The notes beneath the pieces are model-generated. The model did not search any database, was not told where the DNA came from, and saw only the letters and a program-made list of their open reading frames with translations. Below, one piece after another: positions 31,715-46,022 of a stretch of 64,000 nucleotides of DNA (position 1 is the first letter of the stretch; each line of letters opens with the position of its first letter). Position numbers and translations under genes: made by a program. The DNA comes from Tetrapyrgos nigripes (Eukaryota; Basidiomycota; Agaricomycetes; Agaricales; Campanellaceae): contig JAACJM010000362.1 of the NCBI GenBank assembly GCA_013368315.1, forward strand, positions 1-64,000, written 5' to 3'.

Positions 31715-32913
31715 TAGACTCGTGAACCAGTCTATTGGGTAATCTAACATGGCCTGGCGGACTTTGAATGGGGCCAAGATTCCCAACAGACTGGTACTTT
31801 TGGGCGTCGTTTGGGGAGCTTGGCATGGGAATTTGAACTCGTAAATATTTTTGTTTTCGCGAGAGCGCTGCAGACGCCAATAGTCATTTACCTTCAAGCA
31901 TCGGGAAGTAAGATATTTATTAGAAGAACCTACTGACATGCGAATTAAATGATTATTAAAACTCTTTCTGAGCCATGTGCAGATTTTGGCAAAGTTTTGG
32001 CAAAGTTGGCAATGAAAGGTGGCAAGGTGACACATAGGTCAGAACAGCAAGCCAAGGATAGCCTCCATTAAGAGACAAGCAAGCTATAAGTCAAGTATTC
32101 AAATATTTTCCCCCAGAATCGTGATGTGTTTGACACTTCAACGGCACAGCATGTATGTATCAGCCATTTTCAGTTCTGAAGTCTTTGTTTTTCCGGAATA
32201 GACGACCACGAGAAGTTCCAGACATTGTAACAGACCAGTACAGCAGGAGATAGGTCGACGTTTGAGTGTTGAACGGCAGTTGAGGAGGAAGAAAATGCAT
32301 TTGCGACGTTGATGTACACGAGAGTTTGAGAAAAGTTTTGTAAGTCCTCATTCCCACGCCAAGCTCCCAAAACGACGCCCAAATTAAAAGTACCAGCCGT
32401 TCTGACGAACTGTAGCCGGAGTTCGAAAAGAACGGATGGGACCAAGGGGGCGGCAAGCGAGAAATCCGTAAAAACAACCCTCCCCGTCTGGTCGTGAGAA
32501 CCCCATATAAATCTATAGCTCGGATCACCGGCATGATACAATCGGCCTATAATGCCGGCGCGTTAAGTATTCCTCTGCTCAGTACCATCATGAGCGAAGA
32601 TGCAAAAGAAGAGGACGTCTCGCCGCAAGAATAGATGCAAGTATCATTTACGCACAATTTTATCTATCTCTTAATCCCGTGCTCCTTCCAAGCGTATGAG
32701 AGGTAGTTGATGATATATCTTGCATAGAGTACAATACATAGTCGACGCGTCGTTGAGTAGAACAAAGACGCGCGTTGCGTGTGCGTATGTAGTAGGCCGT
32801 ATTGGCCGTACGCGTCATGCCGGTGATCCGAGACCATAGTTCTCACGACCAGACGGGGAGGGTTGCTTTTACGGATTTCTCGCTTGCTAACCCCTCGGAT
32901 GGGACCGAGCCTA
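31715..32913. mobile_element. 1.2-kb insertion with 9-bp target duplication (Mutator-like?)
   Basis: The target duplication CATTGTCCC is at 31706-31714 and 32914-32922, and copy A keeps a single CATTTTCCC at the same place. The ends are TAGACTCG and, inverted, TAGGCTCG, so terminal repeats are very short. Internally, 31786-31850 is inverted against about 32335-32400, and 32453-32540 is inverted against 32817-32891, giving a folded structure. A 9-bp duplication is typical of Mutator-like elements, but no transposase is present and the assignment is inference. Confidence 0.55.
32170..32541 (-). CDS. unrecognised 123-aa ORF inside the 1.2-kb insertion
   Basis: MYHAGDPSYRFIWGSHDQTG..., with FTDFSLAAP, ELRLQFVRTAGTFNLGVVLG and VYINVANAFSSSS. 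The translation has the balanced composition of a real protein, and part of it (SHDQTGRV.FTDFSLA, and the GTF...LGS.AW segment) recurs in the opposite orientation at 32830-32890 and 31790-31830 as the inverted repeats of the element. I recognise no family. It may be a fragment of a host gene carried by the element. Confidence 0.3.
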   Translation of the reverse strand: MYHAGDPSYRFIWGSHDQTGRVVFTDFSLAAPLVPSVLFELRLQFVRTAGTFNLGVVLGAWRGNEDLQNFSQTLVYINVANAFSSSSTAVQHSNVDLSPAVLVCYNVWNFSWSSIPEKQRLQN

Positions 32914-33902
32914 CATTGTCCCGAACAGATTCTAAAGAGGACGTACAACCTTCCCGGACTGAAATGGTTAAGCAAAACAAGGTTGACACAACGCGCCCTG
33001 AAGGGTTACCATCTACTCCGGACCTGGATTCAATGTGGAACATGATTACACAGTGTCTGGCTAAAAAACCCTCTGTTCGGCCAGATGTGAAAAATCTCAT
33101 ATCACTTCTCAACGACATGAGTTCCAAGCCCAAGCCTGCCCCTGACTGGGATGACACGGACCCGTTGTTCACGCAAGTACGGAGTAATGTAGACCATGGA
33201 GGTATGTGGCCGCCGTCAGGGCACCCAACCCATGGTCGCAGTCAGTCAACGGAGAACGCGACGTTTGATAGCTCGTTTTTCTCTGAGCAGCTTTCTGGAC
33301 ATAATGTAGACCATGATGAAGAAGAGGACAAGTTTGATATAGACGACTCGTCTCCCGAGGCCGCTGCGATCAATGCTTTGAACGACAGGGATCAGCAACT
33401 TGGTCAAGAAAAAACAAAAGAAGTTGTTGCGGAGGAGCAGCTTCACCAAATGTTGGCGAAGATTGCTGCTCGACGTAGCTCAAAGTCTCGTTCACGTTCA
33501 CGTCACCGGTCAACATCCCGCAATCGGTCTGGGCTGCATTCTGGGATCGACTCTCTCAATCGATTTGCCGGACCCGAACCCCATTTACCCTCGGGAGGGT
33601 CTCCTCGTCATGTCGAGTTTGATGTGTCCGCGGACTCATCGGATTCTGGCTATGTGGAGACTGGTCGAAACGGGACGCGTGACGACTTACGCACTGCTCG
33701 TAAACCCAGCAGCAAAAGCAGGATACCCAAGGATAGGGATCCGTCAGAGTTGGAAAGTGTAAAGACACCGACTGTTGGCCATCCTTCACACCCGGGTAGG
33801 GTGCACTCTCGTTCTCGTTCGAGAGAGTATACACCCTACCGAGCTTTTGCAGTTTGGGGACAAGACGAAAGTGACAGCAATGCGAGTGATAGTGACTTAT
33901 AG
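32802..33902 (+). CDS. chimeric ORF: inserted sequence fused to kinase C-lobe and Ser/Arg-rich tail
   Basis: 366 codons. The first about 60 residues (MAVRVMPVIRDHSSHDQTG...) come from the 1.2-kb insertion and from kinase sequence read out of frame. From NKVDTTRPEGLPSTPDLDSM onward it is in the kinase frame, through QCLAKKPSVRPDVKNLISLL, an acidic region and an SR-rich tail (KSRSRSRHRSTSRNRSG, HSRSRSREYTPYRAFAVWG) ending ASDSDL. A one-base deletion near 32974 relative to copy A fuses the frames. It cannot be an active kinase because the N-lobe, catalytic loop and DFG are missing. The tail is the true C-terminus of the kinase split at 17.6 kb. If expressed, it would be a tail-only protein. The start codon choice is not supported by anything but the frame. 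Confidence 0.55.
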   Translation: MAVRVMPVIRDHSSHDQTGRVAFTDFSLANPSDGTEPTLSRTDSKEDVQPSRTEMVKQNKVDTTRPEGLPSTPDLDSMWNMITQCLAKKPSVRPDVKNLISLLNDMSSKPKPAPDWDDTDPLFTQVRSNVDHGGMWPPSGHPTHGRSQSTENATFDSSFFSEQLSGHNVDHDEEEDKFDIDDSSPEAAAINALNDRDQQLGQEKTKEVVAEEQLHQMLAKIAARRSSKSRSRSRHRSTSRNRSGLHSGIDSLNRFAGPEPHLPSGGSPRHVEFDVSADSSDSGYVETGRNGTRDDLRTARKPSSKSRIPKDRDPSELESVKTPTVGHPSHPGRVHSRSRSREYTPYRAFAVWGQDESDSNASDSDL

Positions 33903-34134
33903 AAACACGGAATAATGAAGTCTATATAGAAAGAATGTATGATATCCTGTACATAGATGGAACACCATAGGATACTTAATGGTCAATTCCCGATACTTTA
34001 CACGCCGGAAGTACGTTTCTATCGGCTCGACGGATAGATGAGCAGATAGGTGTACGAAAGTAGGATGTATTTGGAGTTCACAAACTGTCCCAAACAAACT
34101 TGCAATTGTAAGACTCGTCCCAAACGCTCATTAG

Positions 34135-38973
<4,839 letters not shown>

Positions 38974-39260
38974 TCACGTCTTCCATTTCTAGACCAGACC
39001 ACGATACCCATCTACAGCCCGACTATTCTACCTTATTCTCACCCTGACGTCTATACTTATTCCATGGTTATTTGTTGTACATTTGTAGCGGTTACTTGGC
39101 TGTAGTCCATGCTGTATCATATAGCAAGTCTATCTTAGTCTTTCTTGTTGAATACACTTCGAATATGCGTCGTGGCATCTACTTCACCGAATTCGCATGC
39201 AGATCGTTAGAGAAAAAGGTATTTATTATCATGGTAACCAATACTACTGTTTTTCTACTC
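38974..39260. other. intergenic 3' region between convergent genes
   Basis: A 287-bp spacer between the SMC5 stop and the convergent stop of the secreted-protein gene. No feature beyond AT-rich probable 3' UTRs. Confidence 0.5.
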
Positions 39261-41364
39261 TTACAATGCCATAAACTTCCACGCATAAGGAGCAGTAGAA
39301 CGACGGGCCAGAGTCGCCGATGCGTCAGAGGCAGTGGAGGCCGACGCTGCAGAATCTGTCGAGGACGAGCTGTCGGTGGTGGAAGGAGCGCTGCTGGATG
39401 ACGCGATAGAAGAAGCAACCGCATCAGCGTCTAGCGATTCGGTAGCAGACGGCGTCGGAGTTGTGGAATCCGCCGACTCTATGCTTGAAGAGGAAGAATC
39501 CGTCGGCGAAGAGGTCATAGTAGCAGAAGGGTCGGTTGATGAAGTCGTCGTAACCACATCAGATGACGAATCTTCCGCATAGACTTCGACCTTGAGAGCC
39601 GTTGTGGAAGGGGAAGATGCTGATGTCGACGTTGAAGTTGCCGTCATGGTGGTGGTAACAGTCTCAGTGACGGTGGAATTGGATGAAGGCTCGACGTCTT
39701 GCATGGTCATGTTTGCTGCCGCCGGCATCCACTTCAATGTAACAGGCTCAGTGGTAGGCGACCTCGAAGCAAGCATCTCACTTCCAACGGGAGTGTCGTC
39801 AACGGACTGCGGTTGGGCCAGATCGTCGTCGTCGGAAGTTTGGTAGGACAGAGGGTCAATGGTACCGTCGTTTGGTTTGAAACTGCCGAAGAGAGTTGGC
39901 CAAAGAGAATGAAGGATCAATGCAAGACTCACTCGAAGAATTGACTACTATTTTGTGTTTGGGCAATTTCTCCTGGAAGGCACGGAGAAGCCTTGAGTGA
40001 TTGAGGAGAAGACGACGAGTCCTTCGAGAAGCTGACACAGCGGGGACTAGACTCGTCATTGCCGGGATGAACGACCATACGAACGACAACCGAGGAAGGA
40101 TCTGTCTGAGGCATAGAGTGATCCCGCATGAGCTCAAGAAGAGTACCTAGTAAATCTTCAATGCCGACTCTGCGATATATGCACACAAAACTCACCATCC
40201 GAGGGGTGTTCACAGACATCAAACTCTTCAGATGTTGAACTCATGCAAAGTGCACCGATTTGCTTCGAGTCGCTGAAAACGCCAACGAAGCCTTCAGGTG
40301 CAGTCGTCCTTTCCTGCACGTCACGGGGGTGACGATAATAACGTTGCGAGCGAGCATGAAGTTCGTGCGAATCGGCGGTGCCCTCTTGCTCAGGCGACCT
40401 GCGACATCGGATGTGATCATGTCTCCCGTTAACTATGACCTTGAGATGAGGGTCGTCGCAGTCAACCGTAACGTGTTCTCGATCGCCGTTCAGGACCACC
40501 TAAATCAAATCCACAACTTTGAGCCTCGGAATGATCCATAGACACGACAATAACACACCTTGTCTTCGTGTCTAGGTTCCACATCGCTCATAGTAGCCTG
40601 GTAAAGATGTCAGAAAAAGCGACGACAAAGAAAGAAGAAAACAAGATGTTACCTCGTCACGATGTTCCAGACGTATGTGGTTGCGGTCCCCGTTCACCAC
40701 AAACTGCCAAAGCCCATTGAGAACGATGACGAGGGAGAGAAGACGAAGACTTACCTTATGATGACCATGATCGTCATAGTAGTGGTTCAATCTCAAGTGG
40801 TTCCTGTCACCTGGAGGAATAAAGAGTCGGATTGAAGAAGACCTTCTTACAGGAAGGACATACCGTTGACAATAACCTATGAGACGGAGAGTAAGCTTCA
40901 CTGTTTCCAATCGAGAAGGCGTTCAAGCTTACCTCGGCATGATGATCTCGACGGACGTGGAAGTAGGACTGCAAGAGATGGTCCACACCGCCCAGCCCAA
41001 CCCATAAACCCCTCTAGAAACGCCCATATATGCGTCAGAAAAGGCTGTTACTAAAGGCGAGAATGCGTACCTCTTCAACGTCACCTTCCTTCTTTGCACG
41101 AGACTTGCCCTTCTTTTTCTCGCCTTTTGACAGATGTACAGAAGCACCGGGGAGCTTAGCCGAGACCTTCTTGCTGGAGGCCTTGGAAGTAGAAGCTTTG
41201 GCGAGCTTCGCCTTCGGAGGCAGAGGAATAGTCGTCTGCTCGGCGGTAGTATGCTGGCGACGCGGCTCAATAGCGACGGCATCAACAGGAGCAGGACTGA
41301 CGGAGAGTAAAGCAAGAGAAAGAGAAACGGCCAAAACAGCGAAACGAGAAGTGAGGAAGACCAT
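39261..41364 (-). CDS. secreted His-rich repeat protein with mucin-like tail (unknown function)
   Basis: Hand-built exons on the minus strand: 41364-41071, 41013-40933, 40876-40864 (13 nt), 40810-40755, 40703-40653, 40597-40559, 40499-40196, 40146-39933, 39882-39261. They sum to 1674 nt, exactly 557 codons plus stop, which supports the model. Residues 1-29 are a signal peptide (VLAVSLSLALLSVSPAPVDA). Residues 50-98 are Lys/Ser-rich. Residues about 114-212 carry repeats of V-V-N-G-D-R-N-H-(I/L)-R-L: VIVNGDRNHLRLNHYYDD, FVVNGDRNHIRLEHRDE, VVLNGDREHVTVDCDD, VIVNGRHDHIRC. A Ser/Thr-rich, probably O-glycosylated tail (about 390-545) ends RRSTAPYAWKFMAL. I recognise no family. Repeat boundaries follow exon boundaries. 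Clustered His and Asp suggest metal or polyanion binding, which is speculation. Confidence 0.75.
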
Positions 41365-41757
41365 GATGAATGATTTTATAAAGGCGGGACGAAATTGAGG
41401 GTTTAGAAATGTACACGAAGCCTGTCGCGAGAGAAAATAGTAATGTGGAAGGATGCTGGAGGGTGGTCAGTGACATCGAGGACGTGGACTGGCAAAGGCG
41501 GACTCACCAAAAGTAATCACCAGGACTACTAGAAGATGATGGAGAAGAAGAGAGAAAGAAGATGGGGTTCAGAGCAAGACTCTCGCTTTTATAAGGTCTC
41601 CGCGGGACTTTCCGTGCGCGTCATGCTCCGACAGCCATCGAGAATTCTCTCCGAATTAGGGAAGGACGACGAAGTTGGTATGCCATATATAGTAATTCTT
41701 CTAAAATGCATGAAAATGCTTCATAATCCTTGAGATACACAATTCTGAAAGGCGTTA
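41365..41757. other. upstream region of the secreted-protein gene
   Basis: Probable promoter of the minus-strand gene. A short plus ORF (41536-41733) has no recognisable content. Confidence 0.3.
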
Positions 41758-42112
41758 TGGCAATGCTAGCCTCTAGAGCGTCCCCAAGTGGCCAGTTAAA
41801 TCATCGTTTTCAGTTTTGTTTTGTTTTTGACGCAATCCGCTCCTTGTAAGGTATCAAACTTGGAGACATGAAGTTCTTGAATGGTCAATCTGTGACATTT
41901 TTCGTCAGATATTTTACTCCTGCAACGCAATCGCCTGGAAGTTTATAAGGTCTTGACGAAGACTTGAATCATCGTGACGAGGAGACGAGGTTGGTATATT
42001 CCCACGTACCGGTACCCCGACGACTCTCGCTCAACTCTTCCCACCTACAAACGTAAATGCTTGGTAAATGCAAATCTTTCATTTTTCTGGAAGTCCAGTA
42101 TGTAAAAAAATC
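41758..42112 (+). repeat. dispersed direct repeat R1, copy 1
   Basis: Aligns with 44994-45330: shared words include GTCCCCAAGT, ATCGTTTTCAGTTTT, TTCTTGAATGGTCAATCTGTGA, GTTTATAAGGTCTTGACGAAG and TTCTGGAAGTCCAGTA. The copies are clearly diverged, with indels. No coding content or terminal structure seen. Confidence 0.7.
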
Positions 42113-42394
42113 TGAAGCCGCTACTCCCTTGGTGTGAGGTGTCATTAGAGCCATTGTAAGAGCATAAATTCCAACGTAGGGGTCTGCTACGAGAGACTAC
42201 ATAAAAGGAGTACTGGGAAGTTAAGCAGAAAGCAAAGAGAAAACAAGAAGGTAGCCAGAAAGTGCATAAAAATTCAGACGTGTATCCCACCGGTAGTAGT
42301 AAGAGCAAGAAAGCGAGAAATAGTCAACAGCGTAGTGAAACATGGGAGGGGGAGAGAAACTTCATATGTTGTACATTAATAGTATATGGAGGAA

Positions 42395-43118
42395 CTAGTA
42401 ACCTACCTGTATATATCCCTTATCTACCCAGACTTTCAGCACCGTTAAGGTCCACGATCTGCAACCAGAGCCTCCTTCATGTGATCTTATGGAGTCGAAT
42501 CCTTCGTCATGAAGGGCCTCCCAGAGGTCTGAAAGGAGGATCCCTTCAGGATCTACAGTCACTTCAGCATAAGCGATCGTGTGGAGTGAAACAATGGAGT
42601 CGTTATTAGGGTTAGTTCTTCGAATTTCGTCCAACCTGTTTGAATCAATGGTCAGTATCGAACAAAACAGTCAAAAGATATGCGTTATCAGTGAACGTAC
42701 ATGACCTGCGTACAATGATTTGGGAGTGTAGCTGGCCCGAATGTATCTGGGACAAAACGTCGTGTTTTGTTAGGACGAAGTGTTGATAGTGGCTTTATCA
42801 AGCTAAGCCCAGTGGCAAAGATCAAGGCAAACCGCAACGAGTCAGCTGCAGTACTAGTACGCGAGCAGGTCCGCACTGGTGTAAGACGTACCAGTGGGCA
42901 ATAGGGAGTCCTCGCACTTGCACACTATCCCTGGACACCTTCATGAATACATTGATGTGGTTTATTCTCACAGCCGGCAACACAGGGCGATTGGTTCGGT
43001 TTGGGTAAATCGCTGGCCCAGCGGGTGTGCTTGAGTAACGTGTGGTCTGCAAGGCACCCAGATCGTTTCTAAGAGCACTTGTCCAGCCGGGTACAGCAGC
43101 AGCGGGAAAAACGGTCAC
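42395..43118 (-). CDS. hypothetical gene, possibly decayed (low confidence)
   Basis: Minus-strand open segments 43118-42822, 42876-42688 and 42634-42395 can be joined by plausible short introns to read ...GLPIAH, then PNKTRRFVPDTFGPATLPNH, then LDEIRRTNPNNDSIVSLHTI and VDPEGILLSDLWEALHDEGF, ending VDKGYIQVGY. The last exon has a convincing acidic, helical composition. The upstream exon contains a Pro-rich segment in a second frame (43120-43215), so a shift may exist there. I recognise no domain. It may be a small host gene or a relic. Confidence 0.35.
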
Positions 43119-43450
43119 GAGTCTCAGCAGCGCCAGTAGCAGTGACAGGTGTTCCAGGTTCTTCGGGACGTGTCAAGTCGCCAGGTTGGACAGGAGGTGG
43201 TTGGGGTTGGACACTCTAGTTCTGCATTGAATAGAATTTGGACATGGGGGGAAGGAAGGGGGTACAAAAACGATGCTTCCCCAAGACAAAATGAACCAGA
43301 CCGCCTCTATTGAACATCAGCAAGAAAGAAACGCACTAATCCAAGGATCATAATCGCACACTACGCCCGCAACCATCTGCCACACCTTGGTCCTTATCTC
43401 GAGGTATTACTATGTTTGGCTCTCCTTTCCTACCTCCAGCGTGCATCATC

Positions 43451-44080
43451 TCATATTCGAACCACTGAGGAAATAACCCGCTGTACCCCCAAGCAATGAA
43501 CCAAAGCTAACCATCTTCGCCCAGTATAATGTTGCCTTTGTGCAAGTCGCCATGACACAGCATCAGCGGATTGGGATCGTCGTAAAGACAAGCGGCGTCT
43601 CTGTCCCTTCCAAAAATGTTGTTTGAGGGCGTCATAAGAGGAGAAAGTCATGGGGCGCGAGAACATATTCGGAAGTTCGTATACCATGGGTTCACCTCCA
43701 GAAGAAATTGGACCAACCGGGCCATCGCTTCGTTGTTTTATTCGTCGCAATTCCCGCACATAACGGTGCAGAGCGATCACCACCCAAAGCTTTTTCCATA
43801 AGCTCAGTTGATTCCAGACCCGGGATAAAAGCTTGCCCTTGATGCAATCCATCACGAAAAGACAATGACGATAATCCACCTCTTCGGATGATATCAACCG
43901 GTGAATTCGAGGAACGGGGATGTTGGTACTGCCTCGAACAAGGTTCATGATGTTAGCTTCAGGGCGGTCGAATACGTTTGGGGTTTCCATTTCGTTCCAT
44001 GTTCCTTTCATCACGAACAAGAAATACAACGAGCCTTGAGCAGAAATGTCGTCATGCTCGTCAATGCAAGAGGCGCACAA
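43451..44080 (-). pseudogene. aminoglycoside phosphotransferase (APH)-like kinase, inactive copy
   Basis: 210-codon frame: IMNLVRGSTNIPVPRIHRLI (P-loop-side region of fungal APH proteins), YRHCLFVMDCIKGKLLSRVW, LWVVIALHRYVRELRRIKQ and FSRPMTFSSYDALKQHF. Here one base too many shifts the frame. In the second frame the catalytic part continues as DRDAACLYDDPNPLMLCHGD and LHKGNIILGEDG (HxDxxxxN loop), then TAG in place of the Trp codon, and LWFIAWGYSGLFPQWFEYE, where the metal-binding Asp of the usual (I)DW motif is Ala. Frameshift, stop and lost Asp together mark a pseudogene. The fungal family phosphorylates unknown small molecules. The N-terminus before 44080 was not found. Confidence 0.75.
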
Positions 44081-44756
44081 CCGTCAAACATTCTAAAAAA
44101 TGTGTCATGGACCAAGGGAAGCTAGATGTATTGAGAATCAACGCGTTGAACACTCGTATTCTTGCACTCACTGGTTGGTCAGGCAGTCTTTTAGCGGGCG
44201 CTATCAGCGACTGAAAAAAGAGAAAGAAATCAAGAAGTTTGGTAGCAGTTTTCATGCAGAAGAAGTGTAGCCATTCCGACCATGAAATGCTCAGGCGATA
44301 GTGGTTTCTCCCAAAGATCATGGCGGGAAAAGGTCAACTTCCAGTTCTTGGTGGGCAAACGCGGCTAGACCCCTATCATAGAGCCAACATAGAGCTCCCA
44401 CAACGCACGTAGGTCGGATCTAAGTCAGGTGCAATTCACGTTAATAGAAAAGGCTGGCCACATGAAGAACAAGGCAAGTAACTTATAGAAAAACCGTGCC
44501 GGTGTGTTCTGTAGGTCCAAACAAGGTCCTGATAATTTGACAATGGGAACACGGCGAATAGTGGCCGAACAATAACGTGAAGGAGCTTCAGAATCACCGG
44601 ACGGCACCAGGCAATGTCGATCCAGCAAGGAAAGGTTTTGTTATTTACTTTGTATTCTTGAGAATCAGTTCACCAGTGTATTGGTCGCGCCAAAGGGCTG
44701 GCCACACGAAGATGCAGTCATGAAGAACGAAGCAGTTCCGACGGTCCCAAGACGGT
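44081..44756. other. intergenic, no gene recognised
   Basis: Contains two GGCTGGCCACA.GAAGA words (about 44452 and 44697), part of local degenerate duplication. No coding signal. Confidence 0.3.
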
Positions 44757-44975
44757 CCTCACCTGAACGCACTATGAACATGCATAACGGCTTGATTGTT
44801 ATTCTGTATTCGGTTTGATCCAGCTGAGTCCTCACTGCTCTGCACTTCTATAGGAAATCCTTCCTGGCCTGTGTAGAAAACTTTAAAGATCTATTGGTCA
44901 AAACATCTCCCTCAAGCTGTACTTTTCGTACCGGCAAACGTTACTCAGCTGTACTGACCGACCATCTTTCCGCGA
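44757..44975 (+). repeat. dispersed direct repeat R2, copy 1
   Basis: Aligns with 45662-46022: GAACATGCATAACGGCTTGATTGTT, then CTCTGCACTTCTA and GATCTATTGGTCAAAACA, then TTTTCGTACCGG.AAACGTTACTC. Copy 2 carries about 150 extra bases in the middle. Copy 1 is followed by R1 copy 2. Confidence 0.65.
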
Positions 44976-44993
44976 AAACCCTGCCATGTATCT

Positions 44994-45330
44994 TATAGCA
45001 AGGCTAGCCTCTAAAATCGTCCCCAAGTCGCCAATTAAACCATCGTTTTCAGTTTTTGTTTTTTTTTTTTTGACGCCGTTGCTTTTAGGGATATCAAACT
45101 AGGAGACATGTTTCTTGAATGGTCAATCTGTGAAATTCTTCCTCAGAAAACTTGCTCCCGTAACGCAATCGTCTGAAAGTTTATAAGGTCTTGACGAAGT
45201 CTTGGACAGTGGCAGACACTGGACAGATGAGGTAAGGATATATTCCCACGCATCGGTACCGACGACTCTCCCCCACCTCCCCACCTACAAATGTAAATGC
45301 CAATCTTCCCTTCTTCTGGAAGTCCAGTAA
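44994..45330 (+). repeat. dispersed direct repeat R1, copy 2
   Basis: Diverged partner of 41758-42112, containing a long T-run at about 45056-45071. Together with R2 this indicates that the segment around the APH pseudogene has been locally duplicated. Confidence 0.7.
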
Positions 45331-45661
45331 GACGAACCAGATCTGCAATTCGCAAACCATGCCTTATGATCGTATTCTTAGCTCGAACCAGTACCAAAAA
45401 AAAATACAGTGAGAAAGCCTCAAAAATAAACAAGAGCACTACTAAAGTCGTAGCTTTTAGTGAGAGTAAGTGAAGTCGAATTCAGCGAAAGCTCGCACTA
45501 GCTACGAGTACTACACTAATTATACCTAGGACTTTCCAGGAATGCTACCACAGACGGGTCCAAGTATACTAAAGGCGTATGTCCGACTATGTCCGTCATA
45601 CTAGGCTCCTCAGCTAATGATTCTGCCGCTCCTTCTCCAACTGGTCATATCTCTTCCATGG

Positions 45662-46022
45662 TGGTCCCTCACCTAAACGCACTCTGAACATGCATAACGG
45701 CTTGATTGTTGCACGGTGCCAGCTGACTCCTCACCACTCTGCACTTCTACTACAGAAAACCCTCCCCGGCCGTTGATCACTGATTCATGATAGTACTTGA
45801 CTGGGTGCATGCTCCATCTCATCTCTGACTAAGTGGCTGCCACCTAGAACCCCGGGCCAGCAGAATCAGAAAACTAGAGCCTTGCAACTACTCAAGTACT
45901 CAAGTCCCCGCAAATGGCAGCTGGTGTAGTAGAAAACTTAAAAGATCTATTGGTCAAAACACCTGGCTGAACTTTTCGTACCGGAAAACGTTACTCCTCT
46001 GTACTGTTCGGCCATCTTTCCT
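45662..46022 (+). repeat. dispersed direct repeat R2, copy 2
   Basis: Diverged partner of 44757-44975 with an internal extra segment (about 45770-45925) that starts after CCCCGGCCGTT and ends before GTAGAAAACTT. Confidence 0.65.

Larger units (their letters stand above)
31661..33454 (+). repeat. direct repeat copy B (kinase), carrying a 1.2-kb insertion
   Basis: 31661-31714 matches the kinase intron of copy A, and 32923-33454 matches its C-lob exon sequence to the same last base (caccaaatgtt). The intervening 31715-32913 is an insertion flanked by CATTGTCCC on both sides. Unlike copy A, this copy continues into the natural kinase tail. Confidence 0.85.

Noticed and set aside
39334..39846. 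Acidic plus-strand ORFs (39334-39582, 39592-39846)
   Set aside because: Complement of the Ser/Thr-rich tail of the secreted protein; the Glu/Val-rich composition is what antisense of Ser/Thr repeats gives.
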